A stretch of 64,000 bases of DNA from Pseudomonas sp. UBA4194 (GCF_002379585.1 NZ_DFUE01000089.1:6858-70857); one strand, 5' to 3'; positions 16,523 through 24,759 are shown, numbered from the stretch's first letter. The notes: generated by a model from the sequence alone, not told the origin. Translations and numbers: made by a program.

Positions 16523-17935
16523 ATGAAAACCTTACAGATTCCCGACGTGCTCGTGCGCGTCGCCAAGTTGGAGAGTGCCCAATTGGAAGGTGAAGGGACC
16601 ACCTTGCAGGAAGTTGTCGAAGACGTCTGCTTGCGCCACCCGGTGCTGTCGGCCCACTTGCTCTACGACAACAATGATCTGAAGGAGCACTTTCTATATA
16701 TCTGCTCCGGTGAATTGTTCGCCCCCGATGAACCGCTACCGAGTGACAGCAGAATCCAGATGATGATGGCCACTTCCGGTGGCATCGACATGGACACGTT
16801 GAGCAATGATGAAGTGCGCCGCTACGTGCGTCACATCACCTTGCCCGGCGTGGGCCGCAGTGGCCAATTGAACCTCAAGAAGGCTCGGGTGCTGATCATC
16901 GGCACCGGCGGCCTGGGCTCGCCCATCAGCCTGTATCTGGCTGCGGCGGGTGTAGGCACCCTGGGCCTGGTGGACTTCGACACGGTAGAAAGCAGCAACC
17001 TGCAGCGCCAGATCGTGCATGGCAACAGCACCATCGGCATGCTCAAGGTGAATTCGGCCAAGCAGCGGCTCACCGATCTGAACCCGCACATCGAAATCAA
17101 TACGCACAACGCGGCGATCACCGCCGACAACGCACTGACGCTGATCTACGACTACGACCTGGTGATCGACGGCACCGATAACTTTGCCACCCGCTATGTG
17201 GTCAACGATGCCTGTGTACGCCTGGAGAAGCCGCTGATCTTCGGCGCCATCTATCGCTTCGAAGGTCAGATGAGCGTGCTCAACCACAACGGCGGCCCCT
17301 GCTACCGCTGCTTGTTTCCCAAGGCGCCGCCAGCCGAGCTGTCGCCCAATTGCAGTTCCGGCGGCGTGATCGGCGTGTTGCCGGGTGTGGTTGGCATGAT
17401 CCAGGCCACTGAAGCCATCAAGGTGATCATGGGCATCGGCCAACCGCTGGTGGGGCGTCTGCTGTGCTTCGATGCCCTGGCCATGACTTTCAACGAGGTC
17501 AATTTCAAGCGTCGCGAGAACTGTGCCTCCTGCTCGGCCCAGGCACGCCAGGCGCCGTTGCAGGCACCGGCGGCGCAGGCGTGCGTGGACCAGCCCGGCG
17601 CCGGGCTGTCCAGCGACTTCTACATCCACGCCAAGGAACTGCAGCAGGTGCTGGATCAAGCATCCGCCAGCCACGTGTTGCTGGACGTGCGCGATGCCAA
17701 CGAACTGGAGGTGTGCAAGCTGCCCGGCGCGCTGAACATCCCGCTCAACCATCTGCAGGATCGCCTGTCGACGCTGGACAAGGACGATACCCACTACGTC
17801 ATCTGCTACGCCGGAACCCGCGCCGAACGGGCCGCGCACACGCTGCTGAGCGCCGGATTCACCAATACCTTCGTGCTTCAGGGCGGCATGAAGGGCTGGG
17901 CTCGCGAAGTCGAACCCGACATGCCGCTGTACTGA
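16523..17935 (+). CDS. Fusion protein: CysO/MoaD-like sulfur carrier + MoeB/MoeZ E1 + rhodanese
   Basis: A 470-residue three-domain protein. Residues 1-87 are a beta-grasp carrier (opens MKTLQIPDVL, ends MMMATSGG with Gly86-Gly87), closely patterned on mycobacterial CysO. Only five residues (IDMDT) separate it from the E1 domain (about 93-345): LSNDEVRRYVRHITLPG, nucleotide loop GTGGLGS at 127-133, Asp151/Asp153, Arg162 in NLQRQ, Asp216/Asp219 in DGTDN, zinc pairs Cys260/263 and Cys334/337, and Cys277 in SPNCSSGGVIG. Residues about 365-470 are a rhodanese with Cys428 in CYAGTR. The ATG at 16523 is chosen because ttggag is its Shine-Dalgarno. The internal Gly-Gly cannot be adenylated unless exposed, implying cleavage. 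An internal ATG at 16790 (Met90) could also give E1-rhodanese alone. Confidence 0.93.
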   Translation: MKTLQIPDVLVRVAKLESAQLEGEGTTLQEVVEDVCLRHPVLSAHLLYDNNDLKEHFLYICSGELFAPDEPLPSDSRIQMMMATSGGIDMDTLSNDEVRRYVRHITLPGVGRSGQLNLKKARVLIIGTGGLGSPISLYLAAAGVGTLGLVDFDTVESSNLQRQIVHGNSTIGMLKVNSAKQRLTDLNPHIEINTHNAAITADNALTLIYDYDLVIDGTDNFATRYVVNDACVRLEKPLIFGAIYRFEGQMSVLNHNGGPCYRCLFPKAPPAELSPNCSSGGVIGVLPGVVGMIQATEAIKVIMGIGQPLVGRLLCFDALAMTFNEVNFKRRENCASCSAQARQAPLQAPAAQACVDQPGAGLSSDFYIHAKELQQVLDQASASHVLLDVRDANELEVCKLPGALNIPLNHLQDRLSTLDKDDTHYVICYAGTRAERAAHTLLSAGFTNTFVLQGGMKGWAREVEPDMPLY

Positions 17936-17945
17936 GGGCGCCACC

Positions 17946-18875
17946 ATGACCACTGCTTATGCGATCAAAGACACGATCCTGGATGTCATCGGCGCCACCC
18001 CCGTGGTACGTCTGCCATGGCTGTCCGCGCAGCTTGGGCTGAGCATCCACGCCAAGCTGGAGTCGCTGAATCCGGGCGGCAGTCACAAGGCCCGCATCGC
18101 CCTGGGCATGATCCTGGAGGCCGAGCGCCGCGGCATTCTGGTGCGCGGCAGTCAGCAGACCATTCTCGAACCGAGCGGCGGCAACACCGGCATGGGTCTG
18201 GCGATGGCCGCCAACGTCCTGGGCTACAAGGTGCTGCTGGTGATCCCGGACAACTACAGTCCGGAAAAACAGAAGCTGCTGCGCTTGTTCGGTGCCCAGG
18301 TGGTGCTCTCCAACAGCCGCCGCGGCAACAATTCCCATGGCGAGATGGCCATGGAAATGGCCTTGGAAAACCCGTCCTACGTGATGCTCAATCAGCAGCG
18401 CAACCCGGCCAACCCGCAGACTCATCGCCTGACCACCGCCCTGGAGATCATCGAAAGCTTTGCCGAGCGCCCTGTGGAATGTTTCGTTGGCGGCATCGGT
18501 ACCGGCGGCCATATCACCGGCATCGGTGAAACCCTGCGTGCGCAGTGGCCGCAGCTGCGGGTGTTCGGTGTCGAGCCGCAGGAGTGCGACCTGTTCAAGA
18601 ACCAGCACGCGCCCCATCGCATCCAGGGCCTGTCGATCGGCCTGATTCCCGCCAACCTGAATCCCGATGTGCTGCACGGCATGGTCAAGGTGTCGCTGGA
18701 CGAATGCCTGGCCATGGCCCGCCAGATCATGGCGCACGAGGGCATCAGCGTCGGCATTTCCTCGGCGGCCAATTTCGTCGCCATCAGCAAGCTGGCCGGC
18801 GAGCTGCCCAGGGATGCCTGTGTGCTGACCATGGTCTACGACGGCGTGGAATCGTACCTCTCCTATTTCGATTGA
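17946..18875 (+). CDS. PLP-dependent cysteine synthase (O-acetylserine sulfhydrylase type)
   Basis: A 309-residue fold-type II PLP enzyme. Lys48 lies in NPGGSHKARIA (usual family form SVKDR or SVKCR, so His and Ala are unusual here), the substrate loop is EPSGGNTG (about 76-82), the phosphate cup GGIGTGGHITG, and the late GISSAAN. PHRIQGLSIGLIPANL resembles the CysK segment PHKIQGIGAGFIPANL, favouring O-acetylserine over O-phosphoserine. It begins 10 bases after the fusion gene, with gaggg in front, and precedes a serine acetyltransferase that would feed it. By analogy with mycobacterial CysM it may take sulfur from the carrier thiocarboxylate; free sulfide use cannot be excluded. Confidence 0.9.
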   Translation: MTTAYAIKDTILDVIGATPVVRLPWLSAQLGLSIHAKLESLNPGGSHKARIALGMILEAERRGILVRGSQQTILEPSGGNTGMGLAMAANVLGYKVLLVIPDNYSPEKQKLLRLFGAQVVLSNSRRGNNSHGEMAMEMALENPSYVMLNQQRNPANPQTHRLTTALEIIESFAERPVECFVGGIGTGGHITGIGETLRAQWPQLRVFGVEPQECDLFKNQHAPHRIQGLSIGLIPANLNPDVLHGMVKVSLDECLAMARQIMAHEGISVGISSAANFVAISKLAGELPRDACVLTMVYDGVESYLSYFD

Positions 18876-18894
18876 TCACTACCGGGATTTCACC

Positions 18895-19899
18895 ATGCAA
18901 TGTCTCCTCGATGTCGCCCAACTGCGGGATCAACTGCATCAGCATCTGCGCCAGACCTTGAGCCTCGCGGAATTGGCGATGCTGGAACGTCATGTTGACC
19001 CGGTCATCGACCAGGCAAGCGAACGTCTGACGGGCGACTTGTTCGCCTACGCCGCCCGCGACCCGGCGTCCAAGGGCCGGGTGGACGTCATTCTGACCTG
19101 CTATGCAGCGTTCAACGCCGTGCTGTTCTATCGCCTGGCCCATTTGCTGTTGGGACTTGAAGCCTTGCCTGGCCCCAAGCGCATGGCCATGGCGCAGAAG
19201 CTGAGCAACCGCGGCAAGCTGCTGTCGGGTGCCGAGATCCATCCTGCCGCGATCATTGGCCAGCGCTTTGTGCTGGACCATGGCTACGGCACGGTCATCG
19301 GCGAGACCTGCCGCCTGGGCGATGACTGCTACATTCTGGGAGGGGTGACGTTGGGCGCCAGGGGCATTGCCAACAACCCGGGCGGCAAGCGTCATCCCAC
19401 CCTGGGCAACAACGTGGAAATCGGCGCGGGGGTGAAGGTGCTAGGCCCGATCAGGGTCGGCGACAACGTGTTCATCGGGCCCTCGTGCGTGGTCACCCAG
19501 GACATACCCGACGACGCCTGCGTGAATATCGTCAATCAGCTGCAGATTCACAAAGGCTCGCCCCACAGCCAGCGTCGCATCATCAGCGCCTTTGCCATCG
19601 ATGAGCGCCTGCATCTGGTCGGCGAGGTCAGCGTCGGCAACAACCTCACCGTCACCGATGGTGATCACCACCCCCTGGAGGAGCTGATCCTGGAACCGGT
19701 GGTTATCGAGCGCAACCACATCCAGTACGCCATCCGCCAAGGTGCCAACGCCGGCCGCGCCCTGACCTTTCCGATGAATCTGTCGGTGACCGGGCCGGAA
19801 ACCCTGGCGGTGCTGCTGGCACCACCGGGGCTCAGCGATCTGGTGATCCAGACATTGCAGGCACATACGAGCGCGTGGGAGGTGAAGGTGTGTCAGTGA
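18895..19899 (+). CDS. Serine O-acetyltransferase with unusual C-terminal extension
   Basis: A 334-residue CysE-type enzyme making O-acetylserine from serine and acetyl-CoA. The helical N-domain (1-110) precedes a left-handed beta helix with GAEIHPAAIIGQRFVLDHGYGTVIGET (His129 is the catalytic equivalent of CysE His158), GGVTLGARG and GGKRHPTLGNNVEIGAG. After the usual end (around 220) there is an extra region of about 90-110 residues with LHLVGEVSVGNNLTVTDGDHH and GRALTFPMNLSVTGPETLAVLL, which I do not recognise. It ends in Gln, not the C-terminal Ile that docks CysE into CysK. It is the last gene of the run, followed by a family B REP pair. Confidence 0.9.
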   Translation: MQCLLDVAQLRDQLHQHLRQTLSLAELAMLERHVDPVIDQASERLTGDLFAYAARDPASKGRVDVILTCYAAFNAVLFYRLAHLLLGLEALPGPKRMAMAQKLSNRGKLLSGAEIHPAAIIGQRFVLDHGYGTVIGETCRLGDDCYILGGVTLGARGIANNPGGKRHPTLGNNVEIGAGVKVLGPIRVGDNVFIGPSCVVTQDIPDDACVNIVNQLQIHKGSPHSQRRIISAFAIDERLHLVGEVSVGNNLTVTDGDHHPLEELILEPVVIERNHIQYAIRQGANAGRALTFPMNLSVTGPETLAVLLAPPGLSDLVIQTLQAHTSAWEVKVCQ

Positions 19900-19926
19900 G
19901 GGGCGCGGTGCCCGTACGGGCCGCAT

Positions 19927-19987
19927 CGCGGGCAGAGCCCGCTCCCACACTGCGTGCCGGACCCTGTGGGAGCGGGCTCTGCCCGCG
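19927..19987. repeat. Inverted pair of family B REPs
   Basis: cgcgggcagagcccgctcccac (19927-19948) and gtgggagcgggctctgcccgcg (19966-19987) are exact reverse complements across 17 bases. This is the well-known P. putida-type REP core. It follows the acetyltransferase and probably forms the 3' end of the module transcript. Nothing else is seen in 19988-20186. Confidence 0.9.
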
Positions 19988-20186
19988 ATGGGGTCAGTAA
20001 AAACAACTCACATCCATGGCCTACCAGCGAACTATTGCCCGCAAAAACCATCCAACCCCACGCCCCTGCCGCGTGCGGCTGGCGCCAATAAAACAGCATG
20101 CTAGAATGCCGCGCTTTCATGCAAGGCCCCGCGCAGCGCTACTTACCTGCCGCTGTGCCTTTTATCGGTACCCATAACAACACTCC

Positions 20187-20723
20187 ATGACACTCAAGCC
20201 CCTTCACCGCCTGCTCGGCCTGCTCTTCGTTCCCAGCCTGAGCCTGGCCGCCGACAAGACCACCTACGGCTTGAATGAGTACGCCCAGCTGGCGGACATC
20301 GACCTGGAGGTCGCCGCCAAGCTCGACACCGGCGCCAAGACCGCTTCGCTCAGTGCTCGCGACATCAAGCGCTTCAATCGCAACGGCGAGTCATGGGTGC
20401 GGTTCTACCTGGCCATCGATGCCGCCCACTCCCACCCCATCGAACGGCCACTGGCACGGGTCAGCAAGATCAAGCGCCGCGCCGGCGACTACGACCCCGA
20501 CGAAGGCAAGCACTACACTTCAAGGCCTGTGATCGAACTCGATGTGTGCATGGGCCAGGCGCTGCGCACGGTGGAAGTCAACCTGACCGACCGCAGCGCG
20601 TTCGAATATCCCCTGTTGATCGGCTCCGACGCCTTGACGCGCTTCGATGCGCTGGTCGACCCCAGTATCAAATACGCTGCCGGCAAACCTGCCTGCGCCA
20701 CTGTCGCTAACACCGCAGAGTAA
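20187..20723 (+). CDS. Periplasmic retropepsin-like aspartic peptidase (RimK-associated, PF05618)
   Basis: A 178-residue protein with a signal peptide (MTLKPLHRLLGLLFVPSLSLAA, cut near residue 22), so periplasmic. The retropepsin-like active-site motif is LDTGAKTASLSA, Asp47-Thr-Gly; a LLIGSDALTRF strand follows as in the family. The Pfam name is ATP-dependent zinc protease, but the motif is that of an aspartic peptidase. It is first in a three-gene unit with a 7TM transglutaminase-like protein (5-base gap) and an ATP-grasp ligase-like protein. Comparable units have been linked to osmotic-stress tolerance in Pseudomonas annotation (RloA/B/C names); the substrate is unknown. Confidence 0.88.
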   Translation: MTLKPLHRLLGLLFVPSLSLAADKTTYGLNEYAQLADIDLEVAAKLDTGAKTASLSARDIKRFNRNGESWVRFYLAIDAAHSHPIERPLARVSKIKRRAGDYDPDEGKHYTSRPVIELDVCMGQALRTVEVNLTDRSAFEYPLLIGSDALTRFDALVDPSIKYAAGKPACATVANTAE

Positions 20724-20728
20724 TCCGA

Positions 20729-22264
20729 ATGCGTTCGCTCACCCTCCACCTGAAAATCCTGATCGCCGTGCTGGTGACGCTGGGGATCGCCATCACTGCG
20801 TACCAGATCCTGGTACTGGGAATTCCGGTGACCGAAGACGAGACTGACGACCTGTGGAATATCGACGCCAAAGTCGAGTTCGTCGCCAGCGCCAAGGACC
20901 CGGTCAAGATCCAGATGTTCGTGCCGCCATTGAGCCGTGACTATGTCAGCCTCAACGAGAGCTTCATTTCCAACAACTATGGCGTCAGCGTCAACCGCAT
21001 CGATGGCAACCGCAAGGTCACCTGGTCGGCGCGGCGTGCCTCGGGCAACCAGACGCTGTACTACCGACTGGTCCTGACCAAACGCTACAGCGGCGAGAAA
21101 ATCAAGATCAAAGGTCCGATCTTCCGCGACAGCCTGGCGGTGGAAGGCCCGGAAAAGATTGCCGCCGAAGCATTGCTGGCGCCGATTCGCCAGCACTCGG
21201 CGGACGTCGAGACCTTTGTCAGCGAAACCATCAAGCGCGTCAACAACCTGGCCGACGACAACGTCAAGCTGCTGCTGGCCGGTGACACCTCGACCGTGCA
21301 CAAGGCGCGCATCATCGATCTGTTGCTGTCGATCGCCCACGTGCCCATGGAGAAGGTGCACACCGTGCGCCTGGTGGCTGACCAGCCACAAAGCCCGGAG
21401 TTGTGGCTGCGCAGCTTCAACGGCAATGACTGGCTGTATTTCAACCCGGACACCGGCGAGCAGGGCCTGCCCAGTGATCGCCTGCTGTGGTGGACCGGCG
21501 ACGAAAGCCTGATCACCGTTGATGGCGGCAAGAAAGCGGCGGTGACCTTCACCCTCAACAACAGCGAAATGAATGCCATCCGCCTGGCCAAGCTGACCGA
21601 CGAAAACACCGACGCCGATTTCCTGGAGTACAGCCTGTACGGCCTGCCGCTGCAGACCCAGCAGACCTTCATGATCATGGTGATGATCCCCATCGGCGTG
21701 CTGGTGATTCTGATCCTGCGCAACCTGATCGGCATCCAGACCCTGGGCACCTTCACGCCGGTATTGATCGCCCTGGCCTTTCGCGAAACGCAATTGGGCT
21801 TCGGCATCATCCTGTTCACCGTCATCACCGCCCTGGGCCTGTCCCTGCGCTCCTACCTGGAGCACCTGAAATTGCAGATGCTGCCGCGCCTGTCGGTGGT
21901 GCTGACGTTCGTGGTGGTGCTGATCGCCGCGATCAGCCTGTTCAGCCACAAGCTGGGGCTGGAACGCGGACTGTCGGTGGCGCTGTTCCCGATGGTGATC
22001 CTGACCATGACCATCGAGCGACTGTCCATCACCTGGGAAGAGCGCGGCGGCGGCCATGCCATGAAAGTCGCCATCGGTACCCTGTTCGCGGCCTCCCTGG
22101 CGCACTTGCTGATGAGCGTGCCGGAGTTGGTGTACTTCGTCTTTACCTTCCCGGCGATCCTGCTGATCCTGGTGGGCTTCATGCTGGCCATGGGTCGCTA
22201 TCGCGGCTACCGCCTGACCGAGCTGATGCGCTTCAAGGCCTTCGTCAAGCAGGCCGACTCCTGA
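20729..22264 (+). CDS. Inactive transglutaminase-like domain fused to seven transmembrane helices
   Basis: A 511-residue inner-membrane protein. One N-terminal anchor (ILIAVLVTLGIAITAYQILVL) is followed by a large periplasmic region (about 35-305) with a transglutaminase-like fold but no clear Cys-His-Asp triad. The C-terminal part has about seven hydrophobic helices (for example QTFMIMVMIPIGVLVILIL, LSVVLTFVVVLIAAISLF and YFVFTFPAILLILVGFMLA). It overlaps the next start by one base (tgATG). The arrangement suggests a membrane hub linking the periplasmic peptidase to the cytoplasmic ATP-grasp partner. Confidence 0.88.
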   Translation: MRSLTLHLKILIAVLVTLGIAITAYQILVLGIPVTEDETDDLWNIDAKVEFVASAKDPVKIQMFVPPLSRDYVSLNESFISNNYGVSVNRIDGNRKVTWSARRASGNQTLYYRLVLTKRYSGEKIKIKGPIFRDSLAVEGPEKIAAEALLAPIRQHSADVETFVSETIKRVNNLADDNVKLLLAGDTSTVHKARIIDLLLSIAHVPMEKVHTVRLVADQPQSPELWLRSFNGNDWLYFNPDTGEQGLPSDRLLWWTGDESLITVDGGKKAAVTFTLNNSEMNAIRLAKLTDENTDADFLEYSLYGLPLQTQQTFMIMVMIPIGVLVILILRNLIGIQTLGTFTPVLIALAFRETQLGFGIILFTVITALGLSLRSYLEHLKLQMLPRLSVVLTFVVVLIAAISLFSHKLGLERGLSVALFPMVILTMTIERLSITWEERGGGHAMKVAIGTLFAASLAHLLMSVPELVYFVFTFPAILLILVGFMLAMGRYRGYRLTELMRFKAFVKQADS

Positions 22265-23250
22265 TGTTCGGCCTCTGGAAAACCTGGAAGGCGCTCGAGG
22301 CCCGCGGCATCATGGGCATCAATCGGCGCAACGCCGACTATGTGCTCAAGTACAACCGACGCAGCCTCTACCCCATCGTCGATGACAAGATCATCACCAA
22401 GGAACGGGCCATCGCCGCCGGCATCCATGTGCCGGAAATGTTCGGGGTGATCTCCACCGAGAAAGAGATCGACAAACTCGACGAGATCATCGGCGCACGC
22501 AGCGACTTCGTGATCAAACCCGCGCAAGGCGCTGGCGGCGACGGTATTCTGGTGGTGGCGGATCGGTTCGAGGAGCGATTTCGCACGGTGTCCGGCAAGA
22601 TCATCAGCCGCGAAGACATCGAGCATCAGATTTCCAGCATCCTCACCGGCCTCTATTCCCTGGGCGGGCACCGCGACCGGGCGCTGATCGAATACCGGGT
22701 GATTCCCGACCAGATCTTCAAAAGCATCAGCTACGAAGGCGTACCGGACATTCGCATCATCGTGCTGATGGGCTATCCGGTCATGGCCATGCTGCGCCTG
22801 CCGACGCGCCAGTCCGGGGGCAAGGCCAACCTGCACCAGGGCGCCATCGGCGTCGGCGTGGACCTGGCCACCGGCGTCACCCTGCGCGGCACCTGGCTGA
22901 ACAACATCATCAGCAAGCACCCTGACACCACCAATGCCGTAGACGGCGTGCAACTGCCCAATTGGGACGGATTCATGCGCCTGGCTGCCGGTTGCTACGA
23001 GCTCTGCGGCCTGGGCTACATTGGCGTGGACATGGTGCTGGATCAGGAGAAGGGACCGTTGATCCTGGAGCTCAACGCACGGCCTGGCCTCAACATCCAG
23101 ATCGCCAACGACTGCGGACTGACCCTGCGCACTCAAGCCGTGGAAAAACACCTGGAAGCATTGGCCGCCGAGGGTTTGGTGGAAACGGCCGAGGAGCGGA
23201 TGCGCTTTGCTCAGGGCCTGTTCGGGCATGTGCCGGTCACGGTGGCGTAG
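22264..23250 (+). CDS. RimK-like alpha-L-glutamate ligase homologue (ATP-grasp)
   Basis: A 328-residue cytoplasmic ATP-grasp protein. Visible marks are FVIKPAQGAGGDGILVV (ATP-binding Lys and glycine loop), EYRVIPDQIFKS, and the magnesium-binding end YIGVDMVLDQEKGPLILELNARPGL (Glu and Asn). The family resembles RimK, which adds glutamate to a protein tail, but the acceptor is not known for this subfamily. The one-base overlap with the upstream 7TM gene indicates translational coupling. Confidence 0.88.
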   Translation: MFGLWKTWKALEARGIMGINRRNADYVLKYNRRSLYPIVDDKIITKERAIAAGIHVPEMFGVISTEKEIDKLDEIIGARSDFVIKPAQGAGGDGILVVADRFEERFRTVSGKIISREDIEHQISSILTGLYSLGGHRDRALIEYRVIPDQIFKSISYEGVPDIRIIVLMGYPVMAMLRLPTRQSGGKANLHQGAIGVGVDLATGVTLRGTWLNNIISKHPDTTNAVDGVQLPNWDGFMRLAAGCYELCGLGYIGVDMVLDQEKGPLILELNARPGLNIQIANDCGLTLRTQAVEKHLEALAAEGLVETAEERMRFAQGLFGHVPVTVA

Positions 23251-23324
23251 TCGCCGACACCCCCACCACATCCACCGGTCCTTGCATTACAATCGCTCCC
23301 CCGCCATTGGCCATCCGATTCCCC

Positions 23325-24668
23325 ATGCCGACCTGCACGCTGCACCCCCTGCCCTACCTGGCCGATCCCACCGGGTATTTCGCCGCGATCCGTCACGCGC
23401 CCGGCGCAGTCCTGCTGGACAGCGCCCGACCCATCGCCGAGCGCGGGCGTTTCGACCTGATGAGTGCCTGGCCGCTGGACACTTTCCGTAGTGCCGCTGC
23501 CGATACCGGCGAAGCGTACCTGCAGCGGGCCCGCACTGCCCTCGCCCGCCTGGGCGCGGCGCAACTGCCGGCCGATTGCGAACTGCCGTTCGCGGGAGGA
23601 TTGATCGGTTACCTTGGTTACGATTTCGGTCGGCGCCTGGAACGGCTGCCCGAGCCCAACGTCGACGACCTGCACGTGCCCGACGCGAGCCTGGGCCTGT
23701 ACGCATGGGCACTGATCAGCGATCACCAGCGCCAGACCAGCCAGCTGATGTTTCACCCCTGCCTGGAAACGTCGCAGCGCCAGCGCCTGATAGACCTGTT
23801 CAGCGCGACGGTCGAGGACGTACCGAACATCTTCAAGCTCAAGACGCCTATGGCTGCCGACCAGACCCCAGCCCAGTACCGCGCGGCCTTCGAACGCATC
23901 CAGCAGTACATTCAGGCCGGGGACTGCTACCAGGTCAACTTGACCCAGCGTTTCCGGGCAACCTGCGAGGGTGATCCGTGGACGGCCTACCAAGCCGTGC
24001 GCGCGGCATGCTCGACGCCGTTTTCAGGCTATGTGGCACTGGCCGATGGCGGTGCCATCTTGAGCTTTTCTCCGGAACGCTTCATTCAGGTCAGCGACGG
24101 GCAGGTAGAAACCCGACCGATCAAGGGCACACGCCCACGCAGTACCGACCCGGCAAGGGACGCCGCCAACGCCCAGGCGTTGCTGTCCAGCGCCAAAGAC
24201 CGCTCGGAAAACCTGATGATCGTCGATCTGCTGCGCAATGACCTGGGTCGAAGTTGCCGCATCGGTTCAGTACGGGTACCGGAGCTGTTCGCCCTGGAAA
24301 GCTACCCTAACGTGCACCATCTGGTCAGCGCAGTGACTGGCGAGCTGGACATCGGCAAAGACTGCCTGGACCTGATCGCCAGCAGCTTTCCCGGCGGCTC
24401 GATCACCGGCGCGCCGAAAATCCGCTCGATGCAGATCATCGACGAAGTCGAGCCTACCCAGCGGTCCATCTACTGCGGCTCGTTGCTGTATGTGGATGTG
24501 CGCGGCCGCATGGACAGCTCGATCGCCATCCGTACCCTGCTGGTCAAGGATGATCAAGTGAGCTGCTGGGGCGGTGGCGCGATCGTGGCCGACTCCCAGT
24601 GGCAGGCCGAGCATGAAGAGTCGATCTTCAAGGTCAAGGTGCTGATGGATACCCTTGCAGCCTTGTAG
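23325..24668 (+). CDS. pabB: Aminodeoxychorismate synthase component I
   Basis: Makes 4-amino-4-deoxychorismate for folate synthesis with the glutaminase PabA; 447 residues. The chorismate-utilising domain shows YIQAGDCYQVNLTQRF, FSPERFI, ETRPIKGTRPR, DRSENLMIVDLLRNDLGR, FPGGSITGAPKIRSM and GAIVADSQWQAEHEE. PIKGTRPR (a Lys in the PIKGT position) separates PabB from anthranilate synthase. I start at ATG 23325 (MPTCTLHPLPY); the frame continues upstream without a better start. Confidence 0.94.
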   Translation: MPTCTLHPLPYLADPTGYFAAIRHAPGAVLLDSARPIAERGRFDLMSAWPLDTFRSAAADTGEAYLQRARTALARLGAAQLPADCELPFAGGLIGYLGYDFGRRLERLPEPNVDDLHVPDASLGLYAWALISDHQRQTSQLMFHPCLETSQRQRLIDLFSATVEDVPNIFKLKTPMAADQTPAQYRAAFERIQQYIQAGDCYQVNLTQRFRATCEGDPWTAYQAVRAACSTPFSGYVALADGGAILSFSPERFIQVSDGQVETRPIKGTRPRSTDPARDAANAQALLSSAKDRSENLMIVDLLRNDLGRSCRIGSVRVPELFALESYPNVHHLVSAVTGELDIGKDCLDLIASSFPGGSITGAPKIRSMQIIDEVEPTQRSIYCGSLLYVDVRGRMDSSIAIRTLLVKDDQVSCWGGGAIVADSQWQAEHEESIFKVKVLMDTLAAL

Positions 24669-24759
24669 CGGGGGCGCCAGCGCCATATTGCCTGGCACTT
24701 TTTGTTACCATTGCCCACCTATGAGCGCCAAAGCGCCACTTTGACCAGGAAGCCGCCTG

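Noticed and set aside
16770..16800. Sequencing frameshift joining separate carrier and E1 genes
   Set aside because: The reading frame is continuous through Gly-Gly-IDMDT with both folds intact; a +1 shift would end after a few residues but nothing in the sequence requires it. Kept only as an alternative to test.
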